From: Christensenella sp. UBA7102
GTDB lineage: Bacteria; Bacillota; Clostridia; Christensenellales; UBA1750
Length of the DNA stretch: 28,336 nucleotides
Direction: 5' to 3'
NCBI GenBank assembly: GCA_002492415.1
Contig: DKYK01000024.1
Location: 1-28,336, forward strand
Under the pieces are notes generated by a model. It was not told the origin of the DNA. It did no database searches and saw only the letters and a list, made by a program, of their open reading frames with translations. Below are positions 14,147 to 21,829 of this stretch, piece after piece (the stretch's first letter is position 1; the number at the start of each line of letters is the position of its first letter). The position numbers and the translations under genes are program-made.

Positions 14147-14817
14147 TGCAACCCATCCGCACACTGGAGCAGCTGGAGCAGGCCATCGATCGCATCGGCT
14201 TTCTGCCCTACGCGGGCAGCGAAAAGCAGTCGCTGTTCACACTGGAAAGCATGACGGACAATGTCTGGTTTGACGGAAGCGAGACCGACCCGTGGGTCTG
14301 GCGAGCCGAGATCGCGAAAAAGGGCGCGCAGGCCTACGGCAAGTTCTTCCATCGCAGGGCGGGCTTCGTGTCGCGCCGCTGCATCCCCGCCTTCATCGCG
14401 GTGCGCCGGGACAGCCGCAGCTTTGACGAGCTGTATGAGGACGGCCTGGTCAGCCGCGGCGCGCGGCAGGTGTGGAATTGCTTTGAGCAGCGCGTGGAGT
14501 GGACCTTTCAGGATTTGAAGCGCGAATCGGGTTTTTCCGGGCAGTCGCGCGAGTTTGAGGCGGCGATGGCGGAGCTGCAGGGACTCCTCTTCGTGTGCAT
14601 CAGCGGCCAGTCCCGACGCATCAGCCGCAGCGGCGAGCCCTACGGCTGGCCCAACAACGACTTTGGACGCATGGACGTGCTCTTTCCCTCGCCCCAGGAC
14701 GGTCAGATGGAGCCGGAGCAGGCGGAACGGATCCTGCTGGACTGCGTGCGCGCCATGGGCGCGTTTCCGGAGAAGGCGGCGCTGCGCCTGCTGCGCGCCG
14801 GCGGCCTGCGCGGGTGA
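14146..14817 (+). CDS. AlkZ-related protein, function unknown
   Basis: This 223-residue protein starts on the last base of the rluA-type stop (TAATG), so it is translationally coupled. It resembles the Firmicute family annotated as AlkZ-related. Shared features are a start with a GFLPY segment, then LWF/VWFDG, DPWVWRAEIA, AYGKFFHRRAGFVS, a YEDGL segment and the closing PYGWPNNDFG. AlkZ itself is a DNA glycosylase that unhooks interstrand crosslinks, but the QxQ catalytic motif of that family is not obvious here. A repair role is therefore speculative. No signal peptide or membrane segment is seen. Confidence 0.7.
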   Translation: MQPIRTLEQLEQAIDRIGFLPYAGSEKQSLFTLESMTDNVWFDGSETDPWVWRAEIAKKGAQAYGKFFHRRAGFVSRRCIPAFIAVRRDSRSFDELYEDGLVSRGARQVWNCFEQRVEWTFQDLKRESGFSGQSREFEAAMAELQGLLFVCISGQSRRISRSGEPYGWPNNDFGRMDVLFPSPQDGQMEPEQAERILLDCVRAMGAFPEKAALRLLRAGGLRG

Positions 14818-14835
14818 GCGTGCGCAAACTTGTTC

Positions 14836-14864
14836 TTTTCATCATGCCGCAAATGTGGTATAAT
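14836..14864 (+). promoter_or_regulatory. Promoter of the anti-sigma/sigma genes
   Basis: A consensus -10 TATAAT (14859-14864) has an extended TG element, and a weak -35 TTTTCA (14836-14841) lies 17 bases upstream. The start site would be near 14871, about 30 bases before ATG 14903. Confidence 0.65.
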
Positions 14865-14902
14865 TGGTTAAATTCTCAGAGGATGAGTCTGGAGGAAGGC
14901 TT

Positions 14903-15268
14903 ATGTATGACGGCATCACGCTGACCGTTCCCGCCCGGCAGAGCGCGCTGACCGTGGTGCGGCTGACCACCGCGGGCGCCGCCGCCCGGGGCGACATGGA
15001 TATGGAGACGCTCGAGGACGTCAAAACCGCGGTCTACGAGGCCTGCTATGCGATGGCGGTGCAGAAGTACGCGCCGCAGTACCTGACGCTGACCTTTGCG
15101 CCGGGCGACGTGTTCTCCGTGACCATTCGCGGCGAGGGCGCGCTGTGCGAAACGGGCGGCCGCCTTCCCGACCTGGAGCTGTGCAACGCGGTGCTGACCA
15201 CGATGATCCCCTGCGCCAAGGTGATCGCCGAGCAGGGCAGCATCCGCCGAATCGAACTGCACGGCTGA
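14903..15268 (+). CDS. Degenerate RsbW/SpoIIAB-like anti-sigma protein
   Basis: This 121-residue protein starts at ATG 14903 behind GGAGGAAGG. Its layout follows anti-sigma kinases of the RsbW/SpoIIAB group: an N-terminal ITLTVPARQSALTVVRL strand-helix, a helix with DVKTAVYEAC (residues 39-48) and a late strand-helix. The ATP-binding residues are eroded. In the N-box the Asn expected at about residue 50 is Ala (EACYAM in place of EAxxNA), and the Asp of the DxGxG loop is replaced (RGEGA, 76-80). It may bind its sigma factor without ATP or kinase activity. It is followed 36 bases later by a sigma-B/F/G-type gene, its likely partner. No anti-anti-sigma (STAS) gene is nearby. Confidence 0.72.
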   Translation: MYDGITLTVPARQSALTVVRLTTAGAAARGDMDMETLEDVKTAVYEACYAMAVQKYAPQYLTLTFAPGDVFSVTIRGEGALCETGGRLPDLELCNAVLTTMIPCAKVIAEQGSIRRIELHG

Positions 15269-15304
15269 CGCATGACCGTCACAGGGGAGAGGAGGGCGCG
15301 GCCC

Positions 15305-16039
15305 ATGGATCCGCAGCAGATCCAGCAGAAGCTGTCCGAATACTGCCGCACGCGCGATGTAGCCCTGCGCAACGAGCTGGTGGAGGCGCACATGTATTTG
15401 GCGGACATGGTGGCGCGACGTTATGCAGGCCGCGGCGTGGAGACCGAGGACCTGCGCCAGATCGCGGCCATGGCGCTCATCGGCGCGCTGGAGCGGTATT
15501 CCTGCGATAAGGGCATCCGGTTTTCCACCTATGCGGTGCCCACCATCACAGGCGTGGTAAAAAATTATTTTCGCGACCGCTCGCGCACCATTCGCATGCC
15601 GCGCAGCATCGGTCAGCGCGTGCAGAAGATCGCGCTGGCGCGGGAGCGGCTGACGCAGCAGCTGCGGCGCTCTCCCACCGCCGAGGAGCTGGCCGCCGCC
15701 TGTGACCTCAGGACCGCGGACGTGCTGGAGGCCATCGAGGCCACGCAGAGCCTGTCCGTCGCGTCGCTGGACGCGCAGTCGGGGGAGGACGAGGACACCC
15801 CGCTGTGGGCCATGCTGGGCGGCGAGGATGAGAACATCGAGAAAGCGGAGCTGCGCAGCATGCTGCACAGCGTGATGAGCGGTCTGAGCGAGGCCGAGCG
15901 GCGCATCCTGCACGCGCGCTATTTTGAAGAGCGCAGCCAGCGGGACATCGCCCAACAGATGGGCGTCTCGCAGATGTACGTCTCCCGCGTCGAGCGCAAG
16001 ATGCTGGCCCGCTTCCGCGAAGCGCTGCGGGAGGAATAG
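15305..16039 (+). CDS. SigB/SigF/SigG-type (group 3) RNA polymerase sigma factor
   Basis: This 244-residue protein carries sigma-70 region 2 (about 25-95, with DLRQIAAMALIGALERY and FSTYAVPTITGVVKNYFRD). Region 3 is at about 105-160 (RSPTAEELA), and region 4 has a helix-turn-helix near 211-231 (SQRDIAQQMGVSQMYVSRVE). This is the layout of the stress and sporulation group: SigB, SigF, SigG. Which role it has cannot be decided; SigF/SigG activity would imply sporulation. I chose ATG 15305 because GGAGG lies nine bases upstream. An in-frame ATG at 15272 lacks a ribosome binding site. The upstream RsbW-like gene is its probable inhibitor. A possible short hairpin with a T6 run follows the stop at 16050-16055. 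Confidence 0.92.
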   Translation: MDPQQIQQKLSEYCRTRDVALRNELVEAHMYLADMVARRYAGRGVETEDLRQIAAMALIGALERYSCDKGIRFSTYAVPTITGVVKNYFRDRSRTIRMPRSIGQRVQKIALARERLTQQLRRSPTAEELAAACDLRTADVLEAIEATQSLSVASLDAQSGEDEDTPLWAMLGGEDENIEKAELRSMLHSVMSGLSEAERRILHARYFEERSQRDIAQQMGVSQMYVSRVERKMLARFREALREE

Positions 16040-16095
16040 CGCGGGCGTTTTTTCACAACATACTATGAAATCATCGTTTACGGGGAGGGAAGCGC

Positions 16096-17406
16096 ATGCA
16101 GTACAACGGGGGCAACGGCGGCCGCAGGGACGATGGGACGCGGCAGTACGCCCGCCTGCCCAGGGAGCAGCGGCCTGCCCCGGTGCGGCCTCCCCAGGAC
16201 CGTCCTCCGCGCAAAAGGCGCAGAAGGTGGGTCGTCAAGCCGCGCTTTTTCGTATTTTTAGCGGTGTTTTTGCTGCTGGTGACGGGCGTTTTTGCGGGAA
16301 TTGGCGCGCTGATTCGCGCGCTGGTCAATTCCGAGGCCACCATCTCCTATGGCAAAATTGAGGACGTGACCACGGTGGACGCGCTCATCATCCGCGACGA
16401 GAAGTGCGTCCGCGCCGAGGGCTACGGCAGCATCCAGTACCTCGTGCCCGAGATGAGTTACCTGACCGCGGACACCCCCGTGGTCGAGGTCTACGCCACC
16501 GGCTACTCGGGCGAGAAGATCGACGAGCTGGAAAAGCTGCTGGTGGACATTACCGAGCAGCAGAAAAAGGTGCTGGGCGACATCGTGAACGTCACCATTT
16601 CGGACTACAACAACAGCATTGCCTCTCAGGTCAACGCCATCAAGGCCGCGATGCGCTCCGACCGCGGCCAACTGGATGCCCTCAGCGCGCAGCTGAGCAC
16701 CACCATGGCCGCGCGCCAGGCCTACGTGGAAAAGACCACCGAGGCCAAGGAGGATGCAAACCTTTCGCAGTACTACGCCAACAAGACGCAGCTGGAGACG
16801 CACATCGACGCGTGGAAGACGCAGTATCGCGCCGAGGGCGACGGCATCGTCAGCTACTCCTTCGACGGCCTGGAGCCCTATCTGAGCGTGGATAAGCTGG
16901 AAGCGCTGGACGTCGCCGCCGTCAAGGAGCTGCTCAAGGAGAGCAATCCCACCGTGCCCGACGAGCTGCGCGCGCAGCAGAATCTCTACCGCCTGGTGCA
17001 GCCCAATTCCTGGTTCGTGGCCTTCACCACCCGCGCGTCCACCTGGAAAATCGGCATTGGCGAGACCTGCGCCATCTACTTTGAGTCCTTTGAGGACATC
17101 ACCTATACCGCCACCGTGCGCGCGCTCAACGCCACGGGCGACGATCTGCTGGTGATCCTGGAAATGAGTGAGGACGGCTCGCCGCTGATCAACGCCCGCA
17201 AGCTCAAGGCCGTCATCGGCGGCAGGGTGGAAGGCATGATGGTGCCGCTGAGCGCGCTGAAGACCGAGGGCGGCCAGCAGGGCGTCTACAGAAGCTCCGA
17301 CAATGCGTTTGTGCCCGTGCGCGTGGTGGGGCAGGATTCCAAGCACGCGCTGATCATGCCGCTGGAGGACGGCGCGCTGACCAACGGCACCCGCATCAGA
17401 AAATAG
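16096..17406 (+). CDS. HlyD-like single-span membrane protein of the sepF cluster
   Basis: This 436-residue protein has a cytoplasmic basic, Pro/Arg-rich N-terminus (residues 1-50), one membrane helix (about 50-73) and a large extracytoplasmic part. Outside lie a split lipoyl-like/barrel region (about 85-135), a predicted coiled coil (about 138-240) and a C-terminal beta-rich region. That is the plan of HlyD-type periplasmic adaptors. No ABC transporter or outer-membrane partner is nearby. Related HlyD-like proteins are, to my recollection, common next to yggS-sepF in Clostridia, which suggests an envelope or division role rather than classical secretion. The start at 16096 follows GGGGAGGGAAG. 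Ten bases separate it from yggS. Confidence 0.78.
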   Translation: MQYNGGNGGRRDDGTRQYARLPREQRPAPVRPPQDRPPRKRRRRWVVKPRFFVFLAVFLLLVTGVFAGIGALIRALVNSEATISYGKIEDVTTVDALIIRDEKCVRAEGYGSIQYLVPEMSYLTADTPVVEVYATGYSGEKIDELEKLLVDITEQQKKVLGDIVNVTISDYNNSIASQVNAIKAAMRSDRGQLDALSAQLSTTMAARQAYVEKTTEAKEDANLSQYYANKTQLETHIDAWKTQYRAEGDGIVSYSFDGLEPYLSVDKLEALDVAAVKELLKESNPTVPDELRAQQNLYRLVQPNSWFVAFTTRASTWKIGIGETCAIYFESFEDITYTATVRALNATGDDLLVILEMSEDGSPLINARKLKAVIGGRVEGMMVPLSALKTEGGQQGVYRSSDNAFVPVRVVGQDSKHALIMPLEDGALTNGTRIRK

Positions 17407-17416
17407 AAAAGGAAGC

Positions 17417-18136
17417 ATGGAAAGCATGGAATCGGAAGAATTTGAGCGCCTGATGGAGCGCGTGCAGGCCGCGCGCGAACGGCTGGACCGCGCCGCGCAG
17501 GGCCGTCCCTATACGCTGCTGGCCGCAACCAAAACCCAAAATGTGGATATGATCAATCAGCTTCCCGCGTGCGGGATTTATGATTACGGTGAGAATCGCG
17601 TGCAGGAATGGGTGGAGAAGCAGGAAGGAATCGATAAAAGTTTGCGCTTTCACCACATTGGACGGTTGCAAAGCAATAAAATTAAGTATATAATAAATCA
17701 TGTCGTTCTGATCCATTCTGTGGACAGGCTGGAGCTTGCGCAGCAGATCAGCCGTCTGGCCGTTAAAAACGGCCGGTGCGCTCAGGTGCTGCTGCAGGTC
17801 AACCCCGCCCATGAGGAGCAAAAGGGCGGCGTTTCGCCGCAGGAGTTGCCGCAGCTCTACGAGAGCTGCCTGGCCTTGGAAGGTCTGCGCGTGCGCGGGC
17901 TGATGTGCATGGCTCCCAATACGCAGGACGAAGCGCTCGTGCACAAGACCTTTGCCGCCGCGCGGGCGTGCTTTGACGCGCTGGCGGCTCAGGACGAACA
18001 GATTCGCGTGCTGTCCATGGGCATGAGCCAGGATGCCGCGATCGCATTGGAAGAAGGCTCTACGCTGGTGCGCCTGGGGACCTCGCTGTTTGGCAGGCGC
18101 GAAGGCTACGATAATATGGCCAGGGAAGGAAAGTAA
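17417..18136 (+). CDS. YggS/YlmE family PLP homeostasis protein
   Basis: This 239-residue protein belongs to the alanine-racemase-fold PLP-binding proteins (YggS/PROSC/YlmE). These have no known catalytic reaction and regulate free pyridoxal phosphate and amino-acid balance. The PLP lysine is Lys39 in AATKTQ. Other hallmarks are GENRVQEW, HHIGRLQSNK, IHSVD, and SMGMSQDAAIALEEGSTLVRLG with its phosphate-binding Ser/Arg residues. ATG 17417 follows AAAGGAA; a second in-frame ATG at 17426 is possible. As in Bacillus (ylmE), it stands just before sepF. The segment coding NKIKYII is strikingly AT-rich and contains a promoter-like sequence at 17666-17694. Confidence 0.95.
   Translation: MESMESEEFERLMERVQAARERLDRAAQGRPYTLLAATKTQNVDMINQLPACGIYDYGENRVQEWVEKQEGIDKSLRFHHIGRLQSNKIKYIINHVVLIHSVDRLELAQQISRLAVKNGRCAQVLLQVNPAHEEQKGGVSPQELPQLYESCLALEGLRVRGLMCMAPNTQDEALVHKTFAAARACFDALAAQDEQIRVLSMGMSQDAAIALEEGSTLVRLGTSLFGRREGYDNMAREGK
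17666..17694 (+). promoter_or_regulatory. Internal promoter within yggS, upstream of sepF
   Basis: TTGCAA (17666-17671) and a perfect TATAAT (17689-17694) are 17 bases apart inside the yggS reading frame. The spacer is unusually AT-rich for this GC-rich chromosome, and tandem ATA Ile codons form part of the -10. It would give a second transcript starting near 17701 for sepF and the genes after it. Confidence 0.6.
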
Positions 18137-18148
18137 GGAGTGAGCCAG

Positions 18149-18721
18149 TTGGCAAAGAAGAGTAACAAGTTTCTGAATTTCATCGGTCTGGGTTCTGCGG
18201 AGGAGCCAATTGAAGAGGATACGTATTACGAGGAGGAGACCCCCGTGGCAAATAGACGAGACAGCTATTCGGCAGGCAGAGGCTATCAGCGCGATTCGCA
18301 GGTGAGCAACAACGATTACGGCTACGATAACGCGGGCTATGACAACGGTTACGAGGAAGACTACCGCGAGCCGCCGCAGTCCACCACGACCTACGGCTCC
18401 GCGTCCAAGATCATCAACCATCCCGCCGTCAGCGCCCGTCATCGCACGATGATCTATCAGCTGTCCACCTACGAGGACAGCAAGGATGTCATCGACGACC
18501 TGCTTGAGGGCCATTCCGTGCTCATCAACCTGGAATCTCTGGCGCTGGAAGAGGCGCAGCGCATCATCGATACGCTCATCGGCGCCTGCTACGCCATCAA
18601 CGCCACCATCAAGAAGGCCGCCGCGCAGACCTATCTGCTCGCGCCCGAGACGGTGGAGGTCGCGGGGACCTATGCAGACGACAACCGCGGCAATACCATC
18701 TTTGAAGATGGGCGAAACTAA
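18149..18721 (+). CDS. sepF: Cell division protein SepF
   Basis: This 190-residue protein has the SepF plan: an N-terminal membrane-binding amphipathic helix (AKKSNKFLNFIGLG), a flexible acidic, Tyr/Asn-rich linker (about 20-80) and the C-terminal core (about 95-180, TYEDSKDVIDDLLEGHSVLINLE and the helix after it). SepF tethers FtsZ to the membrane and shapes the septum. I chose TTG 18149 because TAAGGAG (18134-18140) is eight bases upstream and the amphipathic helix then starts immediately. A GTG at 18140 overlaps that ribosome binding site. It sits between yggS and yggT, as in Bacillus and many Clostridia. The internal promoter in yggS could add expression. Confidence 0.95.
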   Translation: MAKKSNKFLNFIGLGSAEEPIEEDTYYEEETPVANRRDSYSAGRGYQRDSQVSNNDYGYDNAGYDNGYEEDYREPPQSTTTYGSASKIINHPAVSARHRTMIYQLSTYEDSKDVIDDLLEGHSVLINLESLALEEAQRIIDTLIGACYAINATIKKAAAQTYLLAPETVEVAGTYADDNRGNTIFEDGRN

Positions 18722-18733
18722 GCCCTGTCCGAT

Positions 18734-19018
18734 ATGAACATCATCATTTTGCAGGTGCTGCGCGGCCTGTACTGGCTGCTGCAGATCGCGTCCTGGGCTA
18801 TTGTGCTGCGCGCGATCCTGTCCTGGTTCATGCGGCCGGACGTGCCGGTGTACAGCTTTTTGCTACGCATCACCGAGCCGCTGATCGCGCCCTTCCGTCC
18901 CCTGGCCTATAAGCTGACCAACGGCCGGCTCCCCATCGACCTTGCGCCCATGTTCGCCTACCTGGTGCTCATCGTATTGATGAATCTGCTCAGCCGGTGC
19001 ATGATGCTGGTGTACTGA
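18734..19018 (+). CDS. YggT family membrane protein
   Basis: This 94-residue protein has two hydrophobic spans (about 5-28 and 70-90) joined by a short loop. The conserved core is LRAILSWF, then YSFLLRITEPLIAPFRPL. YggT/YlmG proteins are inner-membrane proteins of uncertain role, implicated in envelope or nucleoid organisation, and are nearly always in the sepF-divIVA cluster. Length is typical for the one-domain form. It starts 12 bases after the sepF stop and ends two bases before the ylmH start. Confidence 0.93.
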   Translation: MNIIILQVLRGLYWLLQIASWAIVLRAILSWFMRPDVPVYSFLLRITEPLIAPFRPLAYKLTNGRLPIDLAPMFAYLVLIVLMNLLSRCMMLVY

Positions 19019-19020
19019 CC

Positions 19021-19770
19021 ATGGAGCAGACGGAGCAGCGGCTGGAGGCCGCAAAGTTTTCCGACCTTGTGCGCCGGGCGCAGCGCGGCAGCCGGGCCGT
19101 GTTTTCCGAATTCCTCACCCCCGATGCGCAGGGGCGCCTGCTGGCCTTGGCCCGCAGGGAGGGGCTGGAAAGCGGCGTTTTCGGCGGCGGAAAGGACCCT
19201 GAGCGCGCCGTTGTGGGCCTGTGGCAGCCGGGCTGCGATCCCGAGCACAGCCCCATCGATGTGCTGCGCATCCACTGGGACGCCCGCTACGCGCAGGTCG
19301 CGCACCGGGACGTGCTGGGCGCGTGCCTGGGCCTGGGCATTGAGCGCGAGACGCTGGGAGATATCCGTCTCAAGGATGACAGCGCGTATGTCGCGGTGCT
19401 GCCCGCAATGGGCGCCTATCTCCTCGGCGGTCTGACGAGCGTGGGCCGCGCAAGCGTAAAAATAGAATATTATGACGGCGAGTTACCCGAAGTGGAAGCG
19501 GGGGAACGCGTCGTAGTTAATATACCATCCCTTCGGCTGGACGCCGTGCTGGCACAGACGCTGCGCCTGTCGCGCGCAAAGGCACAGATCCTCATCCGCG
19601 GCGGTGCGGTGAGCCGCAACTGGCAGCAGACCGACCGCACCGATATGGAGGTGGAGGAGGGCGACGTGCTCTCCGTGCGCGGTCAGGGACGTGTGCGCGT
19701 GCTGCGCGTGGCGGGCCAGAGCCGCAAGGGACGGTTGTTTGTTGAAGTGGAAACGCTGCTAAAACCCTGA
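19021..19770 (+). CDS. ylmH: YlmH family S4-domain RNA-binding protein
   Basis: This 249-residue protein has an N-terminal YlmH domain (about 1-170, with GLGIERETLGDI and KDDSAYVAVLPAMGAYLLG). A C-terminal S4 RNA-binding domain follows (about 178-235, LRLDAVLAQTLRLSRAKAQ, then LIRGGAVSRNW and EVEEGDVLSVRG). YlmH of Bacillus binds ribosomal particles and has been linked to rescue of stalled 50S-peptidyl-tRNA, like RqcP. No RqcP/YabO gene is seen next to hup here, so YlmH may carry that function, an inference. ATG 19021 is chosen over an in-frame ATG at 18997 that lies within yggT. An AT-rich patch with two ATA codons occurs near 19456-19526. Confidence 0.95.
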   Translation: MEQTEQRLEAAKFSDLVRRAQRGSRAVFSEFLTPDAQGRLLALARREGLESGVFGGGKDPERAVVGLWQPGCDPEHSPIDVLRIHWDARYAQVAHRDVLGACLGLGIERETLGDIRLKDDSAYVAVLPAMGAYLLGGLTSVGRASVKIEYYDGELPEVEAGERVVVNIPSLRLDAVLAQTLRLSRAKAQILIRGGAVSRNWQQTDRTDMEVEEGDVLSVRGQGRVRVLRVAGQSRKGRLFVEVETLLKP

Positions 19771-19801
19771 CGGCGGCCGAAAACAAAAGGAAGGTGTGCG
19801 C

Positions 19802-20374
19802 ATGATCACCTCGAATCAGATCCACGAGAAGGAATTTTCTCTCAAAATCCGCGGCTACAACGAGGCCGAGGTGGATGCCTACCTCGATCAGTTGGCCGCC
19901 TATCTGGATAACCTCTCCAAGGAGAACAAGGAGCTGCGCGAGCGCCTCAAGAGCACGACGGATCAGCTCACGTACATGAAAAACCTGGAGAGCACGCTGC
20001 GCGATACGCTGGTGACGGCGCAGCGCAGCGCCGAGGAGACGACCCGCAGCGCCAAGACGCGCGCCGACGAGATCGTGCGGGACGCGAACCTGGAGGCCGC
20101 CCGCATCGTGGCGCAGGCGAACGCCGAAGCGGACGCCGTGCGCCGCCAGCTGGGCTCGCTGCGTCAGCAAACCGCCACCTACCGGCAAAGCTTCCGCATG
20201 CTGCTCTCCTCGCAGATGCAGCTGCTGGACGAGTCCGGTCTGGGGCAGGAGAGGGCGAATGAACCCGCCGCTTCTCCCACGATGACGCGCGGCGCGACGA
20301 TGCAGCGCATCGACCTTGTGCAGGACGCGCCCGCACCGCGAAAGATCGTGCCCATTCCGCAGGAGGATGAGTGA
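19802..20374 (+). CDS. divIVA: DivIVA-family cell-pole/septum protein
   Basis: This 190-residue protein begins with the DivIVA membrane-binding domain (MITSNQIHEKEFSLKIRGYN, then EAEVDAYLDQL, residues 1-31). A long coiled coil follows (about 32-150), then a disordered tail ending QEDE. DivIVA binds negatively curved membrane at poles and septa and recruits partners. ATG 19802 lies eight bases after AAGGAAGG; the GTG at 19796 is within reach but is worse placed. The tail carries Pro-rich PAPRKIVPIP. Its stop overlaps the lspA start by one base (TGATG). In Bacillus ileS follows divIVA, but here lspA follows directly. Confidence 0.95.
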   Translation: MITSNQIHEKEFSLKIRGYNEAEVDAYLDQLAAYLDNLSKENKELRERLKSTTDQLTYMKNLESTLRDTLVTAQRSAEETTRSAKTRADEIVRDANLEAARIVAQANAEADAVRRQLGSLRQQTATYRQSFRMLLSSQMQLLDESGLGQERANEPAASPTMTRGATMQRIDLVQDAPAPRKIVPIPQEDE

Positions 20375-20931
20375 TGCCGTTTCTCTATATTCTCATCGCT
20401 GCCGCAGCCTTTGCCGCGGACCGCGTGACCAAGGCGTGGGCGGCGGGTGCGCTGCGCACGGAGTACGGCGGCAGCCTGCCGCTGATTGACAAGGTATTCT
20501 ATTTCACCTATTGTGAAAATCGCGGCGCGGCCTTTTCCATGATGGAAGGGCAGACCTGGCTGCTCATCGGCGTGACGTCGCTCATCTGCATCGGGGGCGT
20601 GTATCTGCTGTTTTTCAGCAGGAAAAAGCTGCCGGTGTTCCCCAGCGTGTGCATCGCCATGGCGGTGGGCGGGGCGCTGGGCAATCTCTACGACCGCGCA
20701 CTGTTGGGCTATGTCATCGACATGCTGGACTTCCGGCTCATCAACTTTGCGGTGTTCAACGTGGCGGACAGCTTTGTGTGCGTGGGCATCATCCTGCTGG
20801 GCGTGTGGATGGTGTTTTTCGAGGAAAAGCAGATGCCGGGCCAGCCTTACCGCTGGGGCGCGCCCAAGCCCGCCGAGGAAACGACAGGAGAGCAGGAGCA
20901 TGCGCACGATCCGAAGCAGAGTGACAACTGA
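20374..20931 (+). CDS. lspA: Lipoprotein signal peptidase II
   Basis: This 185-residue membrane aspartic protease removes signal peptides from prolipoproteins. Four hydrophobic spans are visible. Conserved elements are Asp16 in DRVTK, ENRGAAFSM (48-56) and GGALGNLYDR (99-108). The catalytic Asp pair is Asp116 in YVID and Asp132 in FNVADS. Length is slightly above the usual 150-170 because of a hydrophilic C-terminal tail (residues 150-185). It starts within the divIVA stop and ends 32 bases inside the rluD-type gene, the usual partner of lspA. Confidence 0.97.
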   Translation: MPFLYILIAAAAFAADRVTKAWAAGALRTEYGGSLPLIDKVFYFTYCENRGAAFSMMEGQTWLLIGVTSLICIGGVYLLFFSRKKLPVFPSVCIAMAVGGALGNLYDRALLGYVIDMLDFRLINFAVFNVADSFVCVGIILLGVWMVFFEEKQMPGQPYRWGAPKPAEETTGEQEHAHDPKQSDN

Positions 20932-21805
20932 AAGCGAAGGCATCCGTCTGGATGCCTTTTTGGCGCAGGAAAGCGGGGAGACGCGTTCGCGGGTTCAGAA
21001 CCTGATCGAGCGGGGCTGCGTCCGCTTAAACGGAACGGTCCCCAAGAAAGCGGGCGTCAAGCTTGCCGCGGGGGATGAGGCGGAGCTTGCGCTGCCCGAT
21101 CCCGAGCCGCTGGAGGCTGTGCCCGTGCAGATGGAGGTCCCCATCGTCTACGAGGACGCGGACATTGTGGTGGTGAATAAGCCGCGCGCGCTGGTGGTGC
21201 ACCCCGCCGCGGGCCATGCGCAGGACACGCTGGTCAACGCGCTGCTGTTTGCGTGCGACGATCTGTCGGGCATCGGCGGCAAGCTGCGCCCCGGCATCGT
21301 GCACCGGTTGGACAAGGACACCACGGGTCTGCTCGTCGTGGCCAAAAACGACGAGGCGCACGTCAGCCTTTCCCAGCAGATCGCCGTGCACAGCGCGGGC
21401 CGCGTGTACTGGGCGCTGGTGGAGGGGCGCATGAAAGAGGAGAGCGGCACCGTCTGCGCGCCCATCGCCCGCTCGCCCAAGGACCGAAAGAAAATGGCCG
21501 TGGCGCCGGGCGGAAAGGACGCCACCACGCACTGGCGCGTGCTGCGGCAGTTTGAGAAGACCGCGTTGATCGAGTGCCGTCTGGTCACGGGCCGCACGCA
21601 CCAGATCCGCGTGCACATGGCCAGCCTGCACCATCCCGTCTGCGGCGACCCCATCTACGGCTTTGCCAAATCCGCTGCCGGGGCCTGCCCGCTGATGCTG
21701 CACGCGCGGCAGCTGCACATCCGCCACCCGCGCACGGGCGAGGAGATGAACTTTACCGCCGAGCCGCCGCAGGATTTTCAGACGGTGCTGGAAAGACAGC
21801 GGTAG
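20900..21805 (+). CDS. rluD: RluD/YlyB-type large-subunit rRNA pseudouridine synthase
   Basis: This 301-residue protein has an N-terminal S4 domain (about 13-65, IRLDAFLAQESGETRSRVQN) and a synthase domain with VNKPRALVVHPAAGH and catalytic HRLDKDTTGL (Asp138). The segment GRTHQIRVHMASLHHPVCGDPIYG follows (written here across its known family core RTHQIRVHM). By position next to lspA and by the S4 domain it matches Bacillus ylyB. That protein is related to RluD, which modifies helix 69 of 23S rRNA. ATG 20900 follows AGGAG closely and the gene overlaps lspA by 32 bases, so translation is probably coupled. Confidence 0.95.
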   Translation: MRTIRSRVTTESEGIRLDAFLAQESGETRSRVQNLIERGCVRLNGTVPKKAGVKLAAGDEAELALPDPEPLEAVPVQMEVPIVYEDADIVVVNKPRALVVHPAAGHAQDTLVNALLFACDDLSGIGGKLRPGIVHRLDKDTTGLLVVAKNDEAHVSLSQQIAVHSAGRVYWALVEGRMKEESGTVCAPIARSPKDRKKMAVAPGGKDATTHWRVLRQFEKTALIECRLVTGRTHQIRVHMASLHHPVCGDPIYGFAKSAAGACPLMLHARQLHIRHPRTGEEMNFTAEPPQDFQTVLERQR

Positions 21806-21829
21806 GCCCGCGCAGAGAGGAGCGAGAGC

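Noticed and set aside
16020..16056. Terminator after the sigma factor gene
   Set aside because: A GCGCT/AGCGC pairing with a T6 run is present, but the stem is only five bases, overlaps the stop codon and is separated from the T-run.
19456..19526. Internal promoter in the AT-rich patch of ylmH
   Set aside because: There are two ATA codons and AT-rich strings, but no -35/-10 pair with acceptable spacing.
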